Below, in pieces: positions 22,920 to 34,359 of a stretch of DNA of 64,000 nucleotides. The stretch covers positions 177,270,661 through 177,334,660 of the forward strand of contig JBOZIK010000001.1 of NCBI GenBank assembly GCA_051453625.1, in the 5' to 3' direction. The stretch's first letter is position 1. The number at the start of each line of letters is the position of its first letter. The notes below the pieces were generated by a model. It searched no databases. It was not told the origin of the DNA and saw only the letters and a program-made list of their open reading frames with translations. The translations under genes were made by a program, and so were the position numbers. Origin of the DNA: Welwitschia mirabilis (Eukaryota; Gnetophyta; Gnetopsida; Welwitschiales).

Positions 22920-25900
22920 CAAACATTATGGATATATGCCTATGCCCTGATACCAAGAGTGATTTTTCTGAGTGTATTTTAGTTTCTAGATGGAGAAAAG
23001 CTTGATCATTAGCTAAGTCTGGATTTCTTTAATTATGTAAGGGACTGCGAACTCTATTTAATTGAAGATCTTAGCATTTCTTCCTTACTAAAAATGGTAA
23101 GGACAAGCAATGATTAGGAACTTGGTGATGCTATGTTAAGAAGTTCTAAACCTAAATCTATACTTTAGCCAAATCATTAAGTCAGTTCAAGAAATTGCAA
23201 GGGGATGCAAGCGAATTATATTCAAAGTAGACTAGAGAAGAAGAGAACAAGAAGGGTAATCGAATAAAATATGATTTCTAGTTTCTTTAACTAGATCACA
23301 TAGAACACATTTAGGGTCAAAGCTTGAGCAATCTGTGTTTGGTGAATAGTCTTTTGTTGTAGGCTAACCATGTAATAAATAAATGTTTTGATGAAGCATA
23401 GCAATTTCATACTAGAGAATACTAGTCTATCTTAGAGGGTTGTCCGCATAGGTATAAATAAGTTGAGAAGGTGAAAAATGGAGAACATATTACAATCCAA
23501 ACCAGAGCACCATTGACAAAGTGAACACATCTTCCTAGCTAACTTCTGAGCTTCATAATTTTTTTAATGATTTAAGAGGTATTTTGTTTCACCTGATATT
23601 GCTAGACATCTAATCCCCTAAAGTAATACTCATTACACCATTTAACCCAAAGGGTATCTTTTTTTAGTGCTAGATCCCAAAGTTGAGTTAGTACCAATGC
23701 TTTGTTCATCAAGATAGTATCATTCAAGCCCAATCCTCTTGCTACCTTTGATTTCATCAATGTTTGCTAAGCTATAGGGGCCTTTTTGGAATGATCAAGA
23801 GACTATCCAAAGGATTCTTCTGCATAAAGAATTAATCTCATAGAGAATCTTGTTAGAAAGGAGAAACACCCTAACTAAAGCATAGCTTTGTTTAAAATAA
23901 GTCTACCAGCATAAGATAGGAATTTAGTGGTCTAAGATCTAATTGTTTTTATTACCCTAAGATTTAGAGGTGAGCAATCTGCAATAGGAGGTTTCTTAGA
24001 ATTAAGAGGTACTCTAAGGTATCTAACTAGGAGGGTGCCTTCAATGAAGCCTGGCAATTGAATATATCAATCTTTTTACCCATGAGATAGACCTCTAAAA
24101 AAATATTAACTCTTAGAAAGATTTGCCTCAAGCCCAAACACATCTGTGAAATGATCCAAAGTTTGTTTCATATAGTGAATGAAGCTAGCACCTCCTATAT
24201 AGAATAAAAATAAATCATTAGCATAACACATATGAGTGATTTGAAGCTTGTAACATTTCAAGTGGAAATGAAATTAGGGATCCTCAACCATTTTCTTAAG
24301 ACCCTTGGAAAGGTACTCCATAACAAGGAAATTTAAGGAGATAATGGATCACCTTATCTAAGGCCACTTTTTCTTAGGAAATAACTAAATAATTCACCAT
24401 TAACAAGGATTAAATAAAATGGGGTGGTAATACATGCTCTGCTCCAATTAATTATTCTATATGAAAATCCTAAATTTTCTAATAGGTTATTGAGAAACAG
24501 CCATGACACTAAATCATAAGCGCTTTGTAAATCCACCTCAAGGGCACATCTTACACTTATGTGCCTTCTTGCATAGGATTAGATAAGTTCTTGAACTAGA
24601 AGAATATTGTGAATGATGCTTCTATGAGGAATGAAGACCCCCTAATTATCTCCCATAATAGAATCAATAACTCTTTTAAGTCTTTGAGCAATAATATTTG
24701 AGATAGCTTTGTAAGTTACATTACAACATGTAATTGATCTTGAGTCTGAGGCCACATTATGGTAATTTATTTTTGGGATTAATGCATTGGTGTTGGAGTT
24801 GATACTCTTTGGCATTATATTATCATAGAAAAATTGTTTAATAGCTTTGCATAAATCTTTACCAATAATGTTCCATGAGCTTTTAAAAAAAATTAGTAGA
24901 AAAACCATCAGGCCCAAGGGCTTTATCATTACCAATTATGAAAAAGGAATTTCTAATTTTATTATAAGAAATAGGCCTCCATAATTCTATACATTACTCT
25001 TTAGTGACTGTAGGACTAGCATACAGAATTAAGTAATTAAGATTAGCTACTCTTACCTCATTACCTAGGATACTCTAAAAACATGAAATAATTTATTATT
25101 GGATAGCATTTGGTTTATAAAGCAGAGTACCATTAGCATCATAAATAGAGCTAATAGACAAGATATGTTTTCTTTACTTAAGGCAGACATGAAAATAAGC
25201 TAAATTTAGATCTCCCTCTAGCGTCCATCTAATCTTAGCTCTCTACTTGTTAAAGAGAAATTCTTGTAAGAGTAGTCTTTTATATGAGTAAATAAAGGAC
25301 CTTTCCTTCTCAAGTAGATCAGAATCAATAAGAGAAAAATATAGTTGCTTTTGAATGTTTGTAAGTTCCTATTTAGCACACTAAAGTTAATGTCTTAAAT
25401 CTCTAGTATCATGATTAAATCTAACTTTAAGCCCCTATTTAGTATGATTCAATTTCTTATGTATATCAGCCAAAGAATTATAGAAGGAGTGGAGAAACTA
25501 TTTTTCCTAAATGAAATTGAGGAAATCATCTTCCTTACATCAAAAATTACAAAACTGGAAAGGAGTTTTAACCCTAAGTCCTATATTACAATTTAGGATA
25601 ATTAGTAAGTGATCAAATAGATCTAGAGAAAAAAAATCATCATAAAAGAGAGGAAAGTATTTGATTCAATGGTTGTTGATTAGTGCTCTATCTAGTTTTC
25701 ATTGAATTCTACTTCCTTTTTTATGCTTGTCAGACCATGTGAAGAGGCATCCTACGCTCTTTATATCTATGAGGTAAATGTTGTGAAAAAGATTCTAGAG
25801 TTCCTTTATGTCTTTAGTGCCCATGGGAGATCCATTGATTTTCTCTCTAAGATTAGCTATACAGTCAAAGTCTTCTAAAATGACTCATAACTGATGAGAT

Positions 25901-26292
25901 GCCTAGCTAAAATTAACTAAATTAGTCCATAAAGATTGTTTTTCTTTAGAATTGTTAAAGGTGTAAACAAAAGATAACCACAAAACTATGCCTTTGTAAG
26001 TTATTTCACAATGGATAATCTATAGAGAGATAAACTTCACTGCAACATAGACAGCATTTAGGTTCCATAAAACTAAAATCCTACCATTATAGGAAGGGAA
26101 AAAATTATGAGTATACCTCCATGAAGGATTTGGTATACAATTTATGGCAAACATCTATGCTTTATTGATCTAAACTTTTGTTTTTATAATTACAAAAATG
26201 CTTAGCCTCAGTTGGGAAATAAAAAGTCTAATCTCATGTTATTTATCAAGGCCATTTAGGTCCCTTATATTCTAGCTAGTAATTTTAATTAT
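22920..26292 (-). pseudogene. LINE ORF2 relic: endonuclease - reverse transcriptase - zf-RVT
   Basis: Read from about 26,292 (start codon decayed to ATA), the apurinic-type endonuclease appears first: NIRDLNGLDK, a YNGRILVLWN segment, LWTNLVNF, EDFDCIANLREKINGSP, and GCLFTWSDKHKKGSRIQ followed by KLDRALIN (about 26,260-25,650). The RT follows: SWNIIGKDLCKAIKQFFYDN, NALIPKI and RSITCCNVTYKAISNIIAQRLK (24,935-24,642), then MDLQSAYDLVSWLFL and LVNGELF (24,536-24,354). The catalytic box reads YAND at 24,225-24,214 where FADD is expected. Next come VPLNSKKPPIADCSPLNL and KFLSYAGRLILNKAM (about 24,020-23,880). A WLAYNKRLFTKH and CDLVKETRNHILFDYPSC stretch (about 23,370-23,240) matches zf-RVT. Stops and frameshifts are numerous. 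Confidence 0.88.
24214..24225 (-). other. LINE RT catalytic box, Asp changed to Asn (YAND)
   Basis: The minus-strand codons read Tyr-Ala-Asn-Asp inside HMCYANDLFLFYIG. Plant LINEs carry FADD here. A GAT-to-AAT change would remove a metal-binding carboxylate. Confidence 0.8.
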
Positions 26293-26339
26293 CCTAGGTT
26301 GTTAAATTCAACACACCCTTTTCCCCTACCCCTCCTTAA

Positions 26340-27727
26340 TTTTTACTGATTTGAGAGATTATTCTTATTCTTTGGTTCAGTAGATTCCTGAGTATTGATA
26401 GATTCATTTGGAGCAATTTCAATACTAAGAACACCACATAGATTGCTATTAGAGTCTGGTGAAGATCCTAACTTCTATTTTCATTTTGCGTCCTATGACC
26501 TACGAAATATATTTGCTCCTTGGTCCTTTCTCCCTCTTTGTATGAATTGATGATTAAATTCTAAACAACTAAACCTTGATGAATGAGGTTCTTAACTCCT
26601 AATAGACTAGCACCTTCACTATGACTTGGCCTTTTCTATTTTGGAAGAGTTTCTACTTGGTTGATATCTGAAGATGATTCACTTGAAGCATTTTCAAATA
26701 TGAGTATTCTAATGGATTTGCTATCAGGAANNNNNNNNNNAACCTAATACCTCCTTTTGTAACTACTAATTAAAATCTTTTTGAGCATTTTGAGCTACAA
26801 AATTTGATACCCTAGTCTACTTTCCTAAGAATTTAAGCCTACGATTAGAGTATACGTCATCTCAAATGAAGCTGGTTGGGACTTATCTCTAGCTAAGGCA
26901 TTGCCTTCCTATTCAATAATTTCAGATACTCTGAGATTTGCTTACTTCTCTGCTAACTTGTTAGTCTTAAGAGAAATTAGTTTCCAGACAATTGTTATCC
27001 TCTTTTACATTATTCTTTCATGTGTTTAAAGTAGACACAGTAGGTGCATTTAGACGGCATCCACTCATACTCTATTTTTTGTTCCAATGCTACTCCATTA
27101 GGGCCCTGCAATGTGATGGTCGATGGAAGCTCATGATCAGGGAAGATCTCAATACATAATCTGGCATAGTTTAGTATTTCTTAGATAGTAGTAATGCCAT
27201 CTATGCATGTCAGTTTATCGATCATGCTATGATTTTTGACAGAACCCTCATAGACTAGAGATGCAGGCTAAGGTAGGGGAGTTTCACCTATATCAAAGGT
27301 TAGTTTATCAAATTCCAAAACCAAAGTTGGGGTCTAGGGTTTTAAGATTAGGGGTCTATTATCAAATGCCCAAGGCCCCTTCTTCAATGCATTCAGCATT
27401 TCTTCATTGAAATGGAATTTTAAAAGAAACATACCTCTTTTGATTTGAGAAATCGTGACTATTGAATCATTTTCACAATGATTTTTGATATAGTTATTTC
27501 AATCCATAAATAAAACCTATTAGCAAGTTTTCCCATCGTGAAACTCCTAGATTCCAGTCTTGCTTATCAATGTTAACTTCCATTGTAGAGAATTATTGAG
27601 GGTAAAGCTCAAGTTTAAATCTAGATTCTACATTTTTATTTCTTTCCACAATATCCACCCATGAATTTGATTGCTTATCTACTATGAGGGAAGGGGCATT
27701 GTTCTCAGCTAGTTCCATTGGCGGCAT
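26340..27727 (-). pseudogene. LINE ORF1 relic: DUF4283-like domain and CCHC zinc knuckle
   Basis: A minus-strand ATG at 27,727 opens MPPMELAENNAPSLIVDKQ, then SWVDIVERN. It is followed by an LLIGFIYG segment and, after frame changes, by ALKKGPWAFDNRPLILKP, which is the DUF4283 signature (xGPWxFxxxxLxLxxW). ARLCIEIF and YEWMPSKCTYCVYFKHMKE follow, where the C-x2-C-x4-H-x4-C knuckle (27,050-27,007) has a stop just before its last Cys. ORF1 proteins of plant LINEs bind the element RNA. The tail after the knuckle is low-confidence and contains a 10-N gap. No function can remain, given the stops. Confidence 0.85.
26731..26740. other. Short gap (10 N) in LINE ORF1
   Basis: Ten N inside the C-terminal part of LINE ORF1. 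Such a short run probably marks an unresolved base stretch and not a scaffold join. Confidence 1.
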
Positions 27728-27812
27728 AACCCTAGCTTTGAGTGACTAAAGGGTAGTAGTGCAAGATAGTAGGGGAAGCCGATCATGCACTGTGAGCCCT
27801 TGAATAATCTTG

Positions 27813-27824
27813 TTTTGGTATTTC
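27813..27824. repeat. LINE target-site duplication, right copy (12 bp)
   Basis: TTTTGGTATTTC is identical to 22,409-22,420. The LTR resumes right after it with aattttaatatgaaaccctt, which matches agtcttaatgtaaaacctt in the LTR at 37,115. Confidence 0.9.
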
Positions 27825-28801
27825 AATTTTAATATGAAACCCTTCTTTAATTAGATGCTCTACAGAAACTAATATTTATTTCTATAATAAATAATGTCTT
27901 ATATTTTTCCTTATGATAAAAAAATGAATTATGGTTAATTTTGAATTTTAAATGCTTATACCATATTCTAAGTAATTAATCTTGATTTTTTAAGATAATT
28001 TTCATGATTTTAATATTATTGATTATTATTGTATCAAAATTTTTATGATCAAAATAAGAAGCTATACAAATGTTAAGATTAATAATTTCATTTATGTAAA
28101 AAAATCTAATGTACATGGTAAAATTATTAAATCGATGATTTTAGAAAAAGGTATAAAATAATAATGGCATATTAAATCTTTATGTTATCCATTTATTCCT
28201 GTATCTCATCTAAGCTAGAAATGTAAAATTTCTTAGTAAAAATAAATGGTCAATACACTTGGTAAAAGAAGTGGATCAAAATTTAATTGTATTACATTCT
28301 ATCATGGAATTTTATTTCTTGTGTTTTGTGTCAACAAATTTGATAGATCATAAATTTAATGATCATATAAATAAGTACATGCATTCATATCTAGAAACCA
28401 AGGATGAATGAGTAGATTCAACTCTACCATTACTTTTATCTTTCTTGATATTTGTAAAAGTACTTGGTTTTTAGAATATTCAATTTTTCATTGAAATTAG
28501 AAAAGATTTTCTCATTATGACACATGGCAATTTTAAAATTGGTGCATAAAAAAAGAGTTATTTCTTCAAAGTATATAACACCTTATTCAGTGCATGTTTT
28601 TGAGTTGATTAAATATGGTTTTGATTTTATGAAGGATTAAGAAGGAAGTAGCATAAGGAAACAATGTATGTAATTAATCTTGTTAATTACAGCAAGAGAA
28701 TTACTCATCCTAGTTATGTGCATGAATCACAACTATGACATCATTTTGTCATTTACACATCAATGGGACTTATCAATCAACTCAACCAACTCTTCATTAA
28801 C

Positions 28802-28956
28802 AATCTTATCGAATCAATGTAACCTATCTTATTTAATTCAATGTGATCAATCTCATTTACTTAATGTAATCATATTACCTCATGGATAAAATGGTGTGTG
28901 AAGTATTTAATCAATTAAATTAAGGACTTTTGGTCTACTATTTTCCTATCAATAAA
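28802..28956 (+). promoter_or_regulatory. Candidate core promoter of the first LTR
   Basis: Two diverged copies of a ttattcaattcaatgtga-type repeat are followed about 100 bp later by TATCAATAAA at 28,947-28,956. This is the decayed counterpart of the TATAAATAGA box in the second LTR. Position and conservation across three LTRs support a Pol II promoter role; this copy is mutated. Confidence 0.5.
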
Positions 28957-29071
28957 GCCTTTCCCTTTATTCAAAACTAATTTTTCATCTTTATGTAATT
29001 GCATGCTACCAAATTATCTTCTTACTTTTTCATGTTCTTCTCTTATCCCCTTGTCCTTTGCTTTTGAATGT

Positions 29072-29145
29072 GGAGCTTCAAGCTTAAAGCTTGGATCTTA
29101 GAGCTTGAAGCTTGAAGCTTAGAAATTTGAGCTTTAAGCTTGAAT
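29072..29145 (+). repeat. GAGCTT/AAGCTT short tandem repeats in the first LTR
   Basis: About eight imperfect copies of a 7-10-base word of the type gagcttgaagcttga. The same place in the other LTRs has fewer or differently arranged copies (38,461-38,493; 48,998-49,055). It lies shortly after the TATA box and so would fall in transcribed leader sequence. Confidence 0.8.
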
Positions 29146-31812
29146 ATTAAGACTTTCATCAAATATTCATTAATATTCATAAAGTAGAGGCCTCCAATCA
29201 TCACTTTTCAAACTAAGTTTCCCTACTTAGTATATTCCTATATTATCTATTTTCTTAAGGAAATTTGTTGCATCAATAAAGTATTGCATTAGACAATTAC
29301 ATGAGATTATTATAATGTTTATTTAATTTAAATTTTTCCTCCCATTTGGCTCAAACCAAGATGAGGAATAAATTTAAGGGATCTCCTTATATGTTTGATT
29401 GTTGGGGTTATCAATGCATAATTTTGGCCAAGTGACTAGAGGGTCCATTATAATATTTGGATATCTATGTTTTGTTGCGCATCATTTATTGATTTTGGAA
29501 GTTTCATTATGTATTATATATGCATTAGAATTCTCTTATAGGATGGATTATCTAATCCTAAATCTCACTTATGTTAGATAGTCCTTCATGTTAACCCTAT
29601 AGCTTAGTAAAGTTATCTATTTTTATTAAATCTTATGCATTTAATTTATAATTAATGTAAAATTTTTAGTAGCTTAAATTTATTTTTTTATATTGAACAA
29701 ACTAATTAAATCATATGTTTATATTAAGTTTTATCAACTAAAGTTGCTTGGATTTCTAAATGGATTTTTATGTTCTTGCTTAGATAAAGTTTTTTTCTTT
29801 TCTTTTTTTTTTTAAGAAGATCATAACTCATTCAATCTTACTTATATTCTAATGATATGTTTTTTGCAAAATTTAAATTTAGTTTATGTTATAAAATTTA
29901 ATAATAGTAATTTTTTAAGATTTAATAATTTTTAAAAAATTATTTAATGAAAATAACTCTAAAATAGACATAAAACATAATAAGCATTAAATATCAAATT
30001 TTAGAATTAATACTAAGTGTTTTCCAAAGAATAAATAGTCCAAATTATGTATAATTGAATAATAGTTTTAAAAAATCTTGAATCATTAAAAAAATTCAAT
30101 GTAGTTTAAAAGTTATAATGTTTTTCATATAGTGTGGTTTGATAATACTTCTAAAAATTTTGATAGTTTTTACACATAACATATGATCTTAGAAAATCTA
30201 TTTATAGGTATTCAAATTTAATAGAGTTAATTTTTATAAGGTGTATAATTAGCCTAGTTTAATAAAAATAAATAATTAATTATTAATTTTTAATCACAAA
30301 GTCTCTTAAAAGGATAGAAATTATATAATTAATTATAAAAAACTTATTGAATAAAATAATGCTAATAATTTAAGAGTTTAAGATGTACAATAATTAAAAT
30401 ATTTTTATTTTATATCACTCATGTTAAATTTTTTTTTTTACAAAGCATAATGTATGCCTTCCTTATTAAGGCTTTATTCTTGAAAAGTAGTGAATTTCCT
30501 ATTTTAGCATAGCATAAGTTGGACTAATTAGTTATTTAAAAAAAGGATATAGTTTAACATTTTTTATGTATAAATCCTCTTATTCTTTATTTATTTTCAT
30601 TTTAAAAAATATTTTTAAAACTGTTTATGGTTTTCATTTTCCTAATCTCATTAAATTGATTAGGTCCTTTGGTTTTTATGTCCTTTATTGATCTTATAGA
30701 TACATAAATGTTTATTCAAGCATTACATCTTGTACTTTGACTTATCTCTTCATTAATCATATCCTCATGTCAGAAAATTATAAATTAAATTTCCAAAAAC
30801 AATTTTAGAAAGATGTATAGTTTGATGTGTATAATAGTTTTAATTTTTTTAAAAAGAACTCTATTGTGAAAATAGGTTTATTTGGGAGCTATAGTTATGT
30901 GAAATAAAATAATATATTTATAATGTTTTGAATCGCGTTACCATATTTTTAAAAGCAATTGTGTTGTAACATGCCAAATGAAGATTACATATGTTTTTAT
31001 TTTTCTTTTATGTATGATTGTTCGTAATAAGGCCAATGAAGTTATATTTATATTACATAAGTGAAAAAACAACTAAATATCCATATTAGTTATAATTGCA
31101 TGCACACATTTGTCTAGTGTATTTAGAGAATTATACTAAGATAATTCTAATAAAGTTCATTCCCATGCTTGAATTTCATCACCAAGGTGGGCTCCATTGC
31201 CATTTTTTTAGTTAACATTTCTAAAACTAAATTTCATCATCACTCTCTTATCTTACCTATGTATGTACTTATTTTAACTAAATATCCTAAGCCCTTGATG
31301 TTAAAGGATCATATTATACCATTCTAAAATACTTCAAGAAAGTAAGATTACTTGTGAGCTTACATCCATCTTATGTGTCATCTATCACCTTCTAGTTGGA
31401 TATCGAGATGAAGTTTAAGCCTCTGAAGTTAAGCCCAACCATGTTTGTTTAGCTTACAACTCAAAGTAGAACCAGCTCACATCTAGATGGTAGTCAAATA
31501 CTGAGTTGAAATTCCATTAATAAGAGATGAAACATGTTATTGTAATGGTTAGGAATTATCCTCAATCTATATACATGTTTGTATTAAAATAAGTTAACAT
31601 TTCATCAACTGTATACAAGATATCTCTGTATGGTAAAAAACTAGGAAGAAATATAAGACACATAGGTGATATTACTATCATTTTTAAACTAAATTAATTT
31701 TTCAATAAGAATATGTATTAAAATGCTAATGAAGTATATGTAAAATTTTTTTCTAATATAAAAGATACAAATTATGCTTATTAAAGGTAAATTAAGTTAG
31801 GATGTTATACCA

Positions 31813-31826
31813 TGATATCATAGCTC
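31813..31826 (+). other. Primer-binding site, internal region 1
   Basis: TGATATCATAGCTC is two G-to-A/T-type changes from the iMet PBS TGGTATCAGAGCTC. It starts three bases after the LTR end. Confidence 0.75.
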
Positions 31827-32615
31827 TAAATGAACTTTAACTGCATTATATTAAATAATTGTAGTTTTACAAAGCTATAAAGTTAATTATACCCATGATA
31901 ACCCTAATTCCTAAATAATTATAAAGTTAAGAATATCAATAGTAAACCCTAGATAATCATGAAGACAATTATATGTATGATAACCCAAACCCATAAATAA
32001 TCATGAATTTAATGATAATTATGAATTTATTTATAACTATGATAATTATAATAACTAAATAATCTTAAAATAATGATTACTTCATAATCATATCCTTAAA
32101 AAATTCTTCTATCTTATAAATTAAGATAATGATTATTTAGGTAAATTGAAGTTATTCCAATAAATTAGAATATTTTAAATTTTACTTTTAAGTCCATTAT
32201 CTTACATGATATCCTAGAGAACTTGTTTTTTTAAGAAGAACATAAATAAATAAAAGTATGCCTCATAATTATATACCTTTAAAAGTGATAAATCTTATAA
32301 TCATTTTAGGGTAATTATATGTTAAATTTTATTTTACATTCCTTTCCAAACTTTATAATTAGGTAATCATAGAACCTTGAATGCTAATCCTTAGTATCAA
32401 CTTATGAACCTACTAAATCATATCCATTTAAAAGAAAAAAAAAGAGCATTTATCCTAAATTAGAGAATAAACAAATACATTAGTAAGACTGAATTTTCTA
32501 ATAATGGTAAGACCATCATTATTAAGACTATGTAAAATTATTAGTCCCAATTTTTAATAATGTAATGTTTATTCTATCCCAAACATAATCCTATAATAAT
32601 TTCTATTCTATATAG

Positions 32616-33790
32616 ATGAATTATTGTCATCAACTAAGTCTTAAGGCTAATTCAGTTACATCAACTAATCAACATTAAGATAACTTTAGGGCTAATCAGC
32701 AAGATAATGATGGAAATCAACCTTCATGTAACCTTAATCTAGGAGAATTAATGAATGCATTCATGCAAATTTTATCATAAATAATAAGACAAGATCAAAG
32801 CCCATAAGTAACTAATGGTAAAAACCATCCTAATAAGGAAGTGGATATCAGGAAGTTGATTCAAACCCTTATTAAGTTAAATCCATCACACTTTTTGGGA
32901 GGTTGAAATTTATCTAAAGTAAAATCATGGTTAGATTATGTTAAAAATGTTATAAAAGCCTAAGGATGAGATGAATATGAGAAGACCTCCTGAGCTATCT
33001 ACATGTTATAAAGATAAGCTAATCTATGATGGAAGGAAAAATAATAAATCTAGGTGATGTAGAACTTTGATGGTTAGAATTTGAGCATTATTTTAAGCAA
33101 AATTATATCACCAAATTCTGCACTCATTAAAATATTACTAATTCCTACAACTTGAAACAAGCTTCTAATTAATCATAACAACTCATAAATGCAAGTTTGC
33201 GGAATTACTAAGATATGTATCAGGTATGCATCGTGATGAAAAAGCCAAAGTAAATCTTTTTCTTGATAGTTTTCTTCCTTCTATTACTACTAAAGTATCC
33301 ATGTTTTATTCTAGAACTCTAGTAGAGGTCATATAGAAAGAAAAGATAGCAGAAGAAAATTAGAAAACACAATACAAAAATAAAGAAATGATTTCTTTAA
33401 AGGATTTTGTTGTTAAAGTAAATCAATCATAGATGTCTAGTTAGAATGATAATTCAAATTTCAACAACAACAACATTAATAACAATAATATCAAAAATAG
33501 GAATTCCAATCAACATAAAAAAGAGCCATTTAATAGAAATGAGAATGTTCTTAGTTAGACTCATATGAGTAAACATCCATAACAATTTACTTTTAAGGAA
33601 ATTATTAGTCAAAGTTATTATTAGATTTAATATAGTAATGGATTGTTGTACTTTAATTATAAAGAAAATCATTAAGTTAGAAAATGACCATGACTTGCTA
33701 AGAGCTAATACAAACAATAATCTGAGAACCCTCAAAAATCACAAACCATTCATCAATCAATATATCAGCTTTAAGTAGTGGTAGATAATT
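32616..33790 (+). pseudogene. Tekay-like Gag relic, copy 1
   Basis: From an ATG at 32,616, fragments read NLNLGELMNAFMQIL, then KLIQTLIKLNPSHFLGG and SKVKSWLDYVKNVIKA. This is the retrotransposon Gag core (PPxFxGxxDPxxAxxWLxxxEKxL) that builds the capsid. An Asn-rich linker (about 33,460-33,500) precedes a zinc knuckle around 33,645-33,690. There the readable frame gives YFNYKENH, with both expected leading Cys codons changed to Tyr. Stops are frequent. Confidence 0.75.
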
Positions 33791-33839
33791 AAGGGGTGTA
33801 ATCTCAAATCTTAGTCACAAAAATAAATATTTACTTAAT

Positions 33840-34190
33840 AATAAAGAAGTGATTATTATATTTAATTATAGATAAATTCATTGCTTTATATCCTTTAGAC
33901 TTGTTTTAAGAGAAAAATTATGTTGTGATCCAATTAATAAATGCATAGATCTTGTAAATAGATCCATATTTAAGGTTAATATAAGTGGATAAATTTTCAT
34001 ATTCAATCAATTGTTATTACCTTAGGAAAATATGGTATTATGTTGGATATGAATTGGTTAGTGTAGATTAAGGAAGTTTTAAATTGTAAGAAGCATCAAG
34101 TAGAGATGATAAACCATGGTCAAATATTAATCTTTCAAGGTTATTACAAATTAACCATAGATAATTTAATCAAATCTAAGCATATAAAGA
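33840..34190 (+). pseudogene. Tekay-like protease relic, copy 1
   Basis: The core reads VIIIFNYR-stop-IHCFISF where the family has ALxDSGATHSFIS, so the catalytic Asp-Ser-Gly is Asn-Tyr-Arg. Later strands read NMVLCWI / DMNWL near 34,030-34,065 (family: DVILGMDWL). The function of processing the Gag-Pol precursor is lost. Confidence 0.7.
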
Positions 34191-34359
34191 GAGAAATTAA
34201 GTAGGGATCATTACTTTATATGATTTTTCTAAAATTAGCTAACTTAAAGAAAATAGAAAACTTAATAGAGAGTATACTAATAATTAAATAATATTCATGT
34301 ATTTATAATAGATTAACTAGGAGTACCACCCCTTTAAAAGTTAATTTTTCTATCGACTT

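Larger units (their letters stand above)
22421..27812 (-). mobile_element. Full-length plant LINE (L1 type) inserted in the first LTR
   Basis: The 5,392-bp insert has on the minus strand a 5' leader, ORF1 (DUF4283-like domain and zinc knuckle) and ORF2 (endonuclease, RT, zf-RVT-like C-terminus). A short 3' region and a residual poly-A tail follow, seen as ttattttttt at 22,421-22,430. A perfect 12-bp target duplication flanks it. These are the marks of target-primed reverse transcription. Both ORFs have many stops, several of them TAA, TAG or TGA in place of likely CAA, CAG, CGA or TGG. The LINE looks less decayed than the LTR it sits in, so it arrived later. Confidence 0.9.
27825..31809 (+). 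repeat. First LTR of the Tekay-like array, main part
   Basis: Collinear with 37,197-41,261 and about 47,755-51,800. Shared landmarks include ttctttaatta, gatcataaa-tt-aatga, the taattcaatgtgatcaatct repeat, a TATA-like box, the GAGCTT-rich tract and the LTR end aattaagttaggatgttata (CA-3' end decayed to TA). No protein-coding content. With the 85 bp before the LINE, the LTR totals about 4.07 kb. Confidence 0.88.

Noticed and set aside
25411-25596. 61-codon plus-strand frame
   Set aside because: It is antisense to the LINE ORF2 linker between endonuclease and RT; the minus strand explains this sequence.
28680-29581. Open frames in the first LTR (28,680-28,889 and 29,399-29,581)
   Set aside because: Not conserved in the other two LTRs and without recognisable protein content.
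33454-33735. 93-codon minus-strand frame
   Set aside because: It is antisense to the Asn-rich Gag linker and zinc-knuckle region; the Val/Ile/Asn runs are the reverse complement of AAC/AAT repeats.
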